64,000 nucleotides of DNA. It comes from CBDAPI01 sp965248635. GTDB taxonomy: Bacteria > Acidobacteriota > UBA6911 > RPQK01 > CBDAPI01. How positions within the stretch are numbered: the stretch's first letter is position 1; each line of letters opens with the position of its first letter. Shown piece by piece: positions 55,496-63,600 of the stretch. The stretch covers positions 1,488,001-1,552,000 of the forward strand of contig OZ252114.1 in assembly GCA_965248635.1 (NCBI GenBank), given 5' to 3'. Position numbers and translations under genes: made by a program. Below the pieces are notes generated by a model, which did not search any database, was not told the DNA's origin, and saw nothing but the letters and a program-made list of their open reading frames with translations.

Positions 55496-55834
55496 TCATC
55501 CACCGCGCAACCGATGAGCCACCCGCGCCACCTCGATGGCCTTCGCGGCCCAACCCTGCAAAACATCCACATCCTCCAACACCGCAATCGGGACTTCGTA
55601 GTACCGCATCGCACGCGCGTCTCCATAGGGCCTGAAGGGCTCCATCGCGGCCGCTTCAAAATCCGCGCGATTTGAATCATCGACCTTAAAGTAGAGCTGG
55701 TCATTAGCGATAAAGGCAAAGAAAAATCCCTCGGCATAAAGACCAACCCCTCCGAACATGTTCTTTGCGATGATCGGGGAAATTTGCTCAAGTTGCTCAA
55801 TGACGAAGCTTCGATAACTGGGAGTAACGGTCAT
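55496..55834 (-). CDS. TfoX/Sxy N-terminal-domain protein
   Basis: The 112-residue protein matches the TfoX N-terminal domain: FVIEQLEQISPIIAKNMFGG, VGLYAEGFFFAFIANDQLYF and KVDDSNRADFEAAAMEPFRP, ending YYEVPIAVLEDVDVLQGWAA. The domain belongs to the competence regulator Sxy/TfoX in gammaproteobacteria, but stand-alone copies in other phyla have no proven role. It is first in a minus-strand row with NUDIX and HU (56 bp gap to NUDIX). Confidence 0.88.
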   Translation of the reverse strand: MTVTPSYRSFVIEQLEQISPIIAKNMFGGVGLYAEGFFFAFIANDQLYFKVDDSNRADFEAAAMEPFRPYGDARAMRYYEVPIAVLEDVDVLQGWAAKAIEVARVAHRLRGG

Positions 55835-56039
55835 ATTGTGTCAATCAGTCCTTTGCAACCGTTTACGCGCCTGATCTCGGGCCTTCACATTAAGGTGCCA
55901 TCCTCTCGGATCACCCTTGATTTGATCGAAGAACGGATTCTGGAAGGAGATCTCCATCGTCATGAATAGGTTGTCAAAAGTGCTTCTTCGGTGCGCGTAA
56001 GGCTGGCGACACCCTGCGAGCCGGGACAGAATCCGGCTT

Positions 56040-56047
56040 CAGATTTC
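56040..56047. repeat. Target-site duplication of the IS1595-type element, left
   Basis: CAGATTTC occurs here and at 58116-58123, exactly outside both inverted ends. Eight bases is the duplication size expected for IS1595. Confidence 0.75.
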
Positions 56048-56095
56048 GGGGATCGTATACTTGACTCAAGGGATGGAGATCTTTAAGATGGCCGG

Positions 56096-56731
56096 ATGCG
56101 GAAACGGACAGGTGGTGCTATTGGAGGGGTGGTCGCTTGGATTAAGCCGATTGTTCATCTTCTCAGCGTCCCTGGATATTACAGCGACGGCCTCTCATGG
56201 CTGTGTATTTTCCAGCGAGTGTACACAGCCATGACGCCCCTCGATTGGATATTATTGTTAATTGGTGTTCCAGCCTTCTTCTATGCTTTTGCCCCAACCT
56301 GCATGAGGTTTTGGGAACGAACCCCGCAGACCGCAGATTCGCCCACGGCCACATCCCAGCAAGAACCGGCGGTTTCTCCTGAACAATCTTCCCCTGAGTG
56401 GGAACGTGAAGCATGGGAAATTCCAGGGTCAACGACACAGATTTTCAAGCTCTATGAAGCCGCTTGCTATCTCGCGGGAGTGCCCCCAAAGTGGCCTCTT
56501 CCTTTTGAAGCCCGCGAAGAATACGATTTGCTGCTTAGGGCGTTTGAGAATGAGAAACTAGACCACCTGGATCCGGTCGAACACGACGCCCCATCCTACT
56601 CCTTTGCGGCTGGTTTCGATGAGCACCGGCTGAAGTTAGACCGCAGAGCGCTTCTGGAATATCTGCGGTTGGAGGGCCGACCCATTCCAGAGTTTCTTGA
56701 AGAGAAATTTGACAACGGGGGAGAGGAATGA
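56096..56731 (+). CDS. Passenger membrane protein of unknown function
   Basis: The frame has 211 codons. A hydrophobic helix (MTPLDWILLLIGVPAFFYAF, residues 46-65) is followed by a Pro/Ser/Glu-rich linker and a soluble tail (IFKLYEAACYLAGVPPKWPL, YDLLLRAFENEKLDHLDPVE, DRRALLEYLRLEGRPIPEFL). The tail resembles small helical domains of mobile-element accessory proteins (inference from motif style only). ATG 56231 gives a cleaner membrane protein of 166 residues than ATG 56096. It lies inside the IS1595-type inverted ends, so it moves with them. Confidence 0.6.
   Translation: MRKRTGGAIGGVVAWIKPIVHLLSVPGYYSDGLSWLCIFQRVYTAMTPLDWILLLIGVPAFFYAFAPTCMRFWERTPQTADSPTATSQQEPAVSPEQSSPEWEREAWEIPGSTTQIFKLYEAACYLAGVPPKWPLPFEAREEYDLLLRAFENEKLDHLDPVEHDAPSYSFAAGFDEHRLKLDRRALLEYLRLEGRPIPEFLEEKFDNGGEE
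56196..56233 (+). promoter_or_regulatory. Perfect 12-bp hairpin covering a possible start codon
   Basis: CATGGCTGTGTA (56196-56207) pairs exactly with TACACAGCCATG (56222-56233) over a 14-nt loop. The right arm ends with the ATG of the shorter passenger start at 56231, so folding would hide it. Confidence 0.5.
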
Positions 56732-56754
56732 AGCTCTCCCCCTTCTCACCCAAG

Positions 56755-56907
56755 CTAGTCGTCCTTTTCTTCAAGGACAAGCATGCGACCAGCCTGCTGT
56801 TTCCCCTGGATTTCTTTGGCGGTTTCCTCGATAGCTATAAACCGTTTGGCAGTCGATGGATGACTGGATCCCTTGAGATCAATAGCCCCCGGGTGCTCCA
56901 CTCCCAT
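56755..56907 (-). CDS. Possible 50-residue protein in the IS1595-type element
   Basis: A GGAGAAGA ribosome-like site precedes ATG 56907. The product reads MGVEHPGAIDLKGSSHPSTA, then AIEETAKEIQGKQQAGRMLV and LEEKDD. The frame is open further upstream without a start (FGVKDAASIWRR), so it may be the end of a longer damaged gene. It is 100 bp downstream of the transposase on the same strand. Family unknown. Confidence 0.35.
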   Translation of the reverse strand: MGVEHPGAIDLKGSSHPSTAKRFIAIEETAKEIQGKQQAGRMLVLEEKDD

Positions 56908-57007
56908 TCTTCTCCATATGGAAGCTGCGTCCTTGACTCCGAAGCCGGCTCGGGCGGCATGGTAAGGCTACGGAAGGATTTACCTTGTGTCAAGTGAAGA
57001 GATTGAG

Positions 57008-57895
57008 TCAGGCAACCAGCTTGCGGTAGGTGAGCTTCTCGGAAGCCACGAGCTTCCGCATCGTCTCGTGGAACAGGTAGGGGTTGTTTCGGTTGTTGAA
57101 GCGATGCTCCAATTCGTCCAGGTAGGCGTCCAGGTGTTTTGCGGACACTTTATGATACGCTCCGATGATCGAACGCTTCAGGAGGCTCCAGACGCCTTCA
57201 ACGGTGTTGGTGTGGACATGACCGTTCACCCATTCCTTGATAGAGTGATTCACCGTCTTGTGAATGGTGTCCTCGTCTCCGATCCCCCAGTAGGCCGTGA
57301 AGTCGTCAGTGTAGATCGCGTCCGCCTCGGTGTGCCCGTGGATGAACCTGTGAAGCGTCTTGCGCCCTCGATCCGTGATGATATCCAGACGGATCTCTCC
57401 GCCTCGCTGGACTGCACCGATCACGGCGGTCTTTCCCTCTCGGTTTCCGCTCCCGACACCCCGGCGTTTCCCGCCGATGAAAGTTTCGTCCACTTCAACG
57501 GTTCCCGTCAGCTTAGGATCCTCACCGGAACCCAGAGCGTGCCGGATCCGGTGGCACAGATACCAGGCCGTTTTCGGGGCCACCTTGAGCATCCTTCGGA
57601 TCTGGTTGGCCGAGATCCCCTTCTTGGATTCAATCATCAGATAGATGGCAAGGAACCACTTCCGCAGCGGCAAGTGGGAGTCATGAAAGATCGTGTGGCT
57701 CTTTACGGAGAACTGGTGGCGGCATGAGTTACAATCCCAAATCTGGCGTTTCTTTACGAAAGACAAGGCTTTGGATTCACAGCGGGGGCACTGGACGCCT
57801 TTCGGCCAGCGCAGTTTTTCCAGATAGTCCAGGCAGTCCTGTTCGCTGTCGAAAATTGAAATCAGATCCATCAAATTGACGTTTTTAGTAGGCAT
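57008..57895 (-). CDS. IS1595-family (ISXO2-like) transposase
   Basis: The 295-residue protein starts at 57895 (MPTKNVNLMDLISIFDSEQD); the longer frame to 57997 adds non-family sequence. It has an N-terminal zinc ribbon (CPRC and CNSC, about residues 33-56). The ISXO2-like catalytic domain follows, with Asp in GTVEVDETFIGGKRRG, Asp in AIYTDDFTAYWG and the Asn/Glu region HVHTNTVEGVWSLLKRSIIG. It looks intact. Its start codon region overlaps the start of a small divergent frame. Confidence 0.93.
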   Translation of the reverse strand: MPTKNVNLMDLISIFDSEQDCLDYLEKLRWPKGVQCPRCESKALSFVKKRQIWDCNSCRHQFSVKSHTIFHDSHLPLRKWFLAIYLMIESKKGISANQIRRMLKVAPKTAWYLCHRIRHALGSGEDPKLTGTVEVDETFIGGKRRGVGSGNREGKTAVIGAVQRGGEIRLDIITDRGRKTLHRFIHGHTEADAIYTDDFTAYWGIGDEDTIHKTVNHSIKEWVNGHVHTNTVEGVWSLLKRSIIGAYHKVSAKHLDAYLDELEHRFNNRNNPYLFHETMRKLVASEKLTYRKLVA

Positions 57896-58055
57896 GATGA
57901 CGATCCCCCGAAAGAAGATTAAAAAGATGACCCCTGACGAAGTTCTTTCGATGACCGACGACGAGTTGATGCAGAAGCTCTTTGGAAAGAGAGTCAAGAA
58001 GGAGCTTCAGAAAGCGGTTGGAAAAAAGCCGAGACGCCAGCCAAATAAGGAGTAA
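57894..58055 (+). CDS. 53-residue basic protein, divergent and overlapping the transposase start
   Basis: The frame ATG ATG ACG ATC gives MMTIPRKKIKKMTPDEVLSM, then TDDELMQKLFGKRVKKELQK and a Lys/Arg tail ending RRQPNKE. It starts two bases inside the complement of the transposase start codon. The composition (basic ends, amphipathic helix DELMQKLFGKRVKKELQKAV) is protein-like and unlike a chance frame. I recall similar small frames beside ISXO2-like transposases. A regulatory or accessory role in transposition is inference. Confidence 0.5.
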   Translation: MMTIPRKKIKKMTPDEVLSMTDDELMQKLFGKRVKKELQKAVGKKPRRQPNKE

Positions 58056-58115
58056 CTGTCGAAACATGAACCCATTTTACAAAAGGCTAGCCCTTGAGTC
58101 AAGTATACAATCACC

Positions 58116-58123
58116 CAGATTTC
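58116..58123. repeat. Target-site duplication of the IS1595-type element, right
   Basis: This CAGATTTC matches 56040-56047 and lies directly outside the right inverted end. It supports a single insertion event of the whole 2068-bp unit. Confidence 0.75.
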
Positions 58124-58318
58124 TACCAAACGGAGTGGGAGACAACTGGGCCTTGCTCGAACTTCATGACACCGGCTAACTGGTGCCCCACTTCGTGATC
58201 CTATCAGTTCGCAGGTGAATATTCTGAGATAAACTTGTCCGCTCTCGGCAACATCCACACTCCGCCTTGGACTCAGCAGGTCTCTGCTAACGTAGTCTTG
58301 CGAATGATGAGGTAAATA

Positions 58319-60256
58319 CTAGGCAGTAGCCGGGCGCTCGTTCGGCTTGACCAAAGGCCGAACGACTTGCTCCTTCTCCTCGACTTCCTGCGGATCCGAG
58401 TCGCGGGAGGAACTCGGAGGCTCAGCTTCGTCCTCATCCTGGCGAATGAGCTCGCCCTTCATGACCGCCTCGATTTCGGCGGAGTCAAGCGTCTCATATT
58501 CGAGCAAAGCCTCGGCCAGTCGGACCAGGGCTTCGCGGTTCCCTTCCAGAATCTCTCTGCTTTGCTGGTCGCTCGCCGAGATAATTGCCTTGACCTCCTC
58601 ATCGATCTTGATCGCGGTCTTCTCGCTGTAATCCTTAAGTCGCGAGATTTCGCGACCCAGAAAAATTTGCTCCTCGTTCTTTCCAAAGGTGAAGGGGCCC
58701 AGACCACTCATTCCCCATTCGCAAACCATCTTGCGGGCGAGGTTGGTGGTGCGTTCCATGTCATTGGCGGCGCCCGTGGTCGTATTTCCCAGGAAGATCT
58801 CCTCGGCTGCCCGGCCAGCCAGCAGGATGGTTATCGAGGCTTGCGTGTACTCCTTCGTGTAGTTGTACTTGTCTTCCTCGGGCAACTGCATGGTGACACC
58901 GAGAGCCCTGCCCCGCGGAATAATCGTCACCTTGTGAAGTGGGTCGGCGTCAGGGAGAAAGTAAGCCACCAGCGCGTGGCCTGCCTCGTGATAAGCGGTA
59001 TTCCTCTTTTCCTGCTCGTTCATCACCATGGATCGCCGCTCTTTCCCCATGAGCACCTTATCCTTGGCCTCTTCAAAGTCGTCCATGGTGACGGCGCGGC
59101 GATCGAAGCGAGCCGCATTCAGGGCGGCCTCGTTCACGAGGTTGGCCAGCTGGGCACCGGAGAATCCGGGCGTGCCACGGGCCAGGACAGAAATATTTAC
59201 ATCATCGGCCAGCGGAATGCGGCGCGTGTGAACCTTCAGTATTCCCTCCCGACCTCTAATATCCGGTAAAGAGACTACGACTTGTCGATCGAATCGCCCC
59301 GGCCTTAGGAGTGCGTGATCCAGGATATCCAGGCGGTTGGTCGCTGCAATGAGGATGACTCCCTCGTTGGATTCGAACCCGTCCATCTCCACCAGCAACT
59401 GATTGAGTGTCTGCTCGCGCTCGTCATGTCCACCGCCAAGACCGGCCCCGCGGTGTCGCCCGACTGCATCGATCTCGTCAATAAAGATGATGCAGGGCGC
59501 ATTCTTTTTTCCCTGCTCAAAGAGGTCGCGAACCCGGCTGGCCCCGACTCCCACGAACATTTCTACGAAGTCAGCTCCACTGATCGTGAAAAAAGGAACA
59601 TTGGCTTCCCCGGCGATCGCCCGCGCCAGAAGTGTCTTCCCCGTGCCCGGGGGACCCATCAAAAGCACACCCTTGGGAATTCGCCCGCCCAGCTTCTGGA
59701 ACTTCTGGGGCTCCCGCAGGAATTCGACAATCTCCTGAAGCTCTTCCTTCGCTTCCTTAATTCCTGCAACGTCCTCGAATGTGACCTTCTTCTGCTGATT
59801 GGTCGAGAGCTTGGCGCGGCTCTTGCCGAAGGAGAGAGCCTGGTTCCCACCCGCCTGCATCCGCCGCATGATGAAGATCCAGAAGCCGATGAAGAGGAGG
59901 ATGGGAAGACCTGAACTCAGCAGGACATAGAACCAGTTACTCTGCTCATCATTCTGGATTTCAACGGTCACACCACTGTCGCTCAAATGGGTGGCGATGT
60001 TCTCCATTCCGTCCTTGGGAATGACCGCCTTGAACTCCCGGGATGTATCTGCTCCGTCCGGCACGTACTTCCCGGTCACCTGACCCGATTGCGTAATCGT
60101 CGCCTCGCGGATCCTCCCCTGCTCCATCAGTTTGGTGAACTCGGTGTAGTTCTGCTCGTCCGGACTTCCATTCTGAACGGAGTCGAGAAAGTTCCAGAGA
60201 AGGACCACTGCAACAAAAACCGCAACCATCAGAAAGATGTTCTTGGCGGTACTCAC
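58319..60256 (-). CDS. ftsH: ATP-dependent zinc metalloprotease FtsH
   Basis: The 645-residue membrane protease degrades misfolded and regulatory membrane proteins. It has two N-terminal membrane helices (IFLMVAVFVAVVLLW at about 7-21, and FYVLLSSGLPILLFIGFWIF). An AAA+ module follows with Walker A GPPGTGKT (about 202), Walker B IIFIDEIDAVG, the pore motif in FFTISGADFVEMFVGVG and the second region of homology RPGRFDRQVVVSLPD. The zinc site is HEAGH in NTAYHEAGHALVAYF, with the third ligand Asp in the TTGAANDMERTT region. Length is normal. It is a likely chromosomal housekeeping anchor for this window. Confidence 0.96.
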   Translation of the reverse strand: MSTAKNIFLMVAVFVAVVLLWNFLDSVQNGSPDEQNYTEFTKLMEQGRIREATITQSGQVTGKYVPDGADTSREFKAVIPKDGMENIATHLSDSGVTVEIQNDEQSNWFYVLLSSGLPILLFIGFWIFIMRRMQAGGNQALSFGKSRAKLSTNQQKKVTFEDVAGIKEAKEELQEIVEFLREPQKFQKLGGRIPKGVLLMGPPGTGKTLLARAIAGEANVPFFTISGADFVEMFVGVGASRVRDLFEQGKKNAPCIIFIDEIDAVGRHRGAGLGGGHDEREQTLNQLLVEMDGFESNEGVILIAATNRLDILDHALLRPGRFDRQVVVSLPDIRGREGILKVHTRRIPLADDVNISVLARGTPGFSGAQLANLVNEAALNAARFDRRAVTMDDFEEAKDKVLMGKERRSMVMNEQEKRNTAYHEAGHALVAYFLPDADPLHKVTIIPRGRALGVTMQLPEEDKYNYTKEYTQASITILLAGRAAEEIFLGNTTTGAANDMERTTNLARKMVCEWGMSGLGPFTFGKNEEQIFLGREISRLKDYSEKTAIKIDEEVKAIISASDQQSREILEGNREALVRLAEALLEYETLDSAEIEAVMKGELIRQDEDEAEPPSSSRDSDPQEVEEKEQVVRPLVKPNERPATA

Positions 60257-60475
60257 CCAGGCCTCCCGGCGGAGCGCACTCCAACATCTTCAGTATCGTT
60301 CAAAACCAGAACTGCTGCTATGGTCGTGCAACCAGCCATCTACTTAACTATTACAGTGTTTTATCCCTGCAGGTTCCCGAGTTTTTAATCTATAAAGATA
60401 AAAGGACAATGGCTGCTAGAAGAAACCAGGGCCTGCCGGGGTTCTCGTGGTGCTCGGCAACGGAGTACTCGAGTT
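60257..60475. other. Intergenic, no gene recognised
   Basis: The gap between the divergent ftsH and the 114-bp repeat shows no recognisable reading frame or RNA gene. It must hold the ftsH promoter, but no clear -35/-10 pair was fixed. Confidence 0.4.
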
Positions 60476-60589
60476 CTTCTTACATCCCAAAAACACCCGG
60501 CGCCCCGGCCTTCAGGACCCCTTGTTGGGCCATCTTGACCCTCATTTCAGTACTTGCTACCCTCAGCTTGAAAGCAAATTCTTATCTTC
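60476..60589 (+). repeat. 114-bp dispersed repeat, copy 2, with promoter-like pair
   Basis: The copy of 49108-49221 has TTGACC at 60535-60540 and TACCCT at 60558-60563 (17-bp spacer), directed at the cytochrome/DUF1549 gene that starts 70 bp later. The match ends abruptly on both sides, as expected for a mobilised or recombined cassette. Confidence 0.75.
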
Positions 60590-60659
60590 TTGCGCAAGAC
60601 GCTGCCCGTGGAGTGAACGGTCAGTCCATCAACGTCTGCGGCGGAGCCGTCCTGTTCTG

Positions 60660-63600
60660 ATGGCGCCTATGATCACGATGCAAGCGGGCTGTGTCAGTGC
60701 CTGCTTACTGCTCCTGATCCCAGCGGGACTCCTGAACGCCCTGGCGGCGGCCCCCAGCGGGCAAGCCGAAGAACGGGCTAGCCCCCCGGTGGACTACCTG
60801 CGTCAGGTGGCACCGATTCTGAAAAAGAACTGCTATCCCTGCCACGGTGCCCGGGTCCAGACCAATGGCCTGCGCCTAGACTCGAGGCAGCATGCCTTGC
60901 GCGGCGGAGACTCGGGAAGGCCCTTGATCGTACCCGGCAAGAGCAGCGAGAGCTTCCTGCTAAAGGTCTTATCCACCACAGGGGACAGCTTCAAGCGGAT
61001 GCCTCCCACCCCCATCCCACTCGCAGATGGAGATATAGCTCTGATCCGTCGCTGGATTGATGAAGGAGCCCAGTGGCCTGAGGCTGCCCGATCCTCGAAG
61101 CATTGGGCCTTCCTGAAGCCCGAGCGACCGAGGCTGCCCAGGCTCGAGGACCAGGAGTGGGTCCGCAACCCGATTGACACCTTCGTTTTTGCTCGTCTCA
61201 GGGCCGAGGGTCTGAGTCCTTCAGCCGAAGCTCCCAAGCAGGTCCTCGCCCGCCGGCTCTATCTAGACCTGATTGGACTTCCGCCCACGCTTCAGGAGCT
61301 GAACGCATTTCTCCAGGACCGAGCCCCCGAAGCCTACGGTAAGCTGGTAGATCGACTATTGTCCTCTTCCCACTACGGTGAGCGATGGGCCAGACCCTGG
61401 CTGGACGCCGCTCGCTACGCGGATACCAATGGCTACGAGATTGATCGCGCTCGGTCCATCTGGCCCTATCGCGACTGGGTCATCAACGCCCTCAACCGAA
61501 ACCTGCCCTTCGACCAGTTCACGGTCGAGCAGCTGGCGGGCGATATGCTGCCGCAAGCCAGCAGAGATAAGATGGTTGCGACCGGTTTCCATCGCAACAC
61601 CATGCTCAACGAGGAAGGCGGCGTCGACGTCGAGGAATTCCGCTTCGCTTCGATCGTAGATCGTGTCAACACGACTGCCACGGTCTTCCTGGGTTTGACG
61701 CTCAGTTGCGCCCAGTGCCACGACCACAAATACGATCCCCTGTCACAGCGGGAGTACTATCAGTTCTTCGCTTTTCTCAACAACGCGGATGAGCCCGAGT
61801 TGGAGGTACCTGATCCAGACATAAAGGCAAAGCAAAACATCACTACGGGCAAAATCTTGAAGCTTGAATCGGAATTGGCTTCCAGGTTTCCTCCCCACGG
61901 GACCAAGACGCTATGGTCCGTGATCAACCCAGAGGAGCTCTCCTCTGCCGAGAAGGCGTCCTTTACTCAACGAGACGAAGGATCCATCTTCGTGACCGGA
62001 CCCAATGCCGCAAGTGATACCTACCAGGTCACGTTTCAACCCCAGACCCAGACCTTCGATCGGCTCCGAATCGAAGCTCCTTCAGGATCCTGATCTTCCG
62101 GATCAGGGACCGGGAAGGCATCAGGATGGAGATGCGATTCTTTCAGAGCTCCAGCTTGAACTTTGGGATCGCGCGAATGGAGCCCGGAGCGGGCTATCCT
62201 TGCTCGATCCCACGGCTAGCCTGTCCAACCAAGACTTCGAAATCGAGAAGGCACTGGACGGTGATCCTGAAACGGGATGGGGCGTCTTCCAGACCTATGG
62301 CGACCATCACGCCGTGTTCGAGCTGGCTGAGCCTGTCCACAATGCCCCAGTGAAGTCCCTGGTGCTCACCCTGAAACAACTATCAGGGGTTGGGAAGAAT
62401 ATCGGTCGGTTCCGTGTTTCGACAGGTGTCGAGGAGCGGACCCACTATCAGCCGGACATTCCTGAAGTACTCCAGCGGCAAAGACATCTAGAGGCGAAGT
62501 ACCAGTCCTGGAAGGAAGCAAAGAGGCGTAAAGTGCGTCGCTGGACCCTCCAGCGGCCGCAGCGGCTGGCATCGGAGAACCACGCCACGTTGTCGTTGTT
62601 GGAAGACAGTTCCGTTCTCGCCAGCGGCGACCGGCCCGACCGGGACACCTATTCCTTCGAGCTCCATCCGAGCCTGCAACAGATCACTGGGCTCCGCCTC
62701 GAGTTCTTCGAACATGCGAGTCTGCCCGGGAATGGACCGGGAAGAGGGACGGTCCTGGAAGAAGGTAACTTCATGCTCAGCGAGATCGTGGTGCAGTCGA
62801 TTTCCGCGACCGACGCCAGGCTATCCTCACCCTATCCCGTAGCAGGGGCCAGCGCAGATTCTTTCCACCAGCACCTACATCCGGGCCTGGCCGCGGACGG
62901 AGATCGTGAAACCGGTTGGTCGATCCGGCTGGACAGGGGGGCTCCGCAGAACGCCGTCTTCGAATTCCAGGATCCAATTCGGCTAGACGAGGGTGAAAGG
63001 CTCAAAGTCACGCTGGTTCAGAATCATATCCATACACACACCATGGGACGTTTTCGAGTCTCCCTGACCGCGGATAACGGTCCTCTCAGTGTCTCTGGGC
63101 TAACTGCGCAGCTTGAAAACATCTTGCTCAAATCCAAGGCTGCCCGGGATGGCGAAGAAGAAGGCCTGCTGAAACGGTTTTTTCTATCCCAGGCTCCGGA
63201 TCTGGAAGAACAGCATCTCAAGATTGCAGATCTTCGTGCCTCCCTGCCCGAGCACCCGACCACCCTGGTGATGGAGGAGCGCGGAGTTCCTCGTGTGACC
63301 CGAATTCATCATCGCGGCGAGTTCTTGAACCCGACCGAGGAGGTCGCCCCTGCCCTACCCCGGGTGTTACACCCCTGGTCCGAGGGTCAGCCCCGAAATC
63401 GCTTGTCGTTTGCCCGGTGGCTGGCAAGCAGGGACAACCCCCTAATGGCTCGGGTAACGATAAATCGTCTCTGGTCCCGCTACTTTGGTCGTGGAATTGT
63501 ATCCACTCCAGATGATTTCGGAATGCGCAGCGACCCACCCACACATCCCAACCTCCTGGATTGGATGGCGGTTGAATTCATGGACCGTGGCTGGGATCTG

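Larger units (their letters stand above)
56048..58115. mobile_element. IS1595-type element with passenger genes, complete
   Basis: The 2068-bp unit has 25-bp inverted ends (56048-56072 and 58091-58115) with two mismatches; the inner 18 bases, GTATACTTGACTCAAGGG, are exact. Ends start with GG, as in IS1595. An 8-bp direct repeat CAGATTTC flanks it. It holds an ISXO2/IS1595 transposase plus a 211-residue membrane protein gene and two very small frames, so it is about twice the size of a plain IS of this family. It lies between the TfoX gene and ftsH without cutting either. Confidence 0.8.

Noticed and set aside
56987..57727. 246-codon plus-strand frame inside the IS1595-type element
   Set aside because: It is the complement of the transposase gene and has no independent motif.
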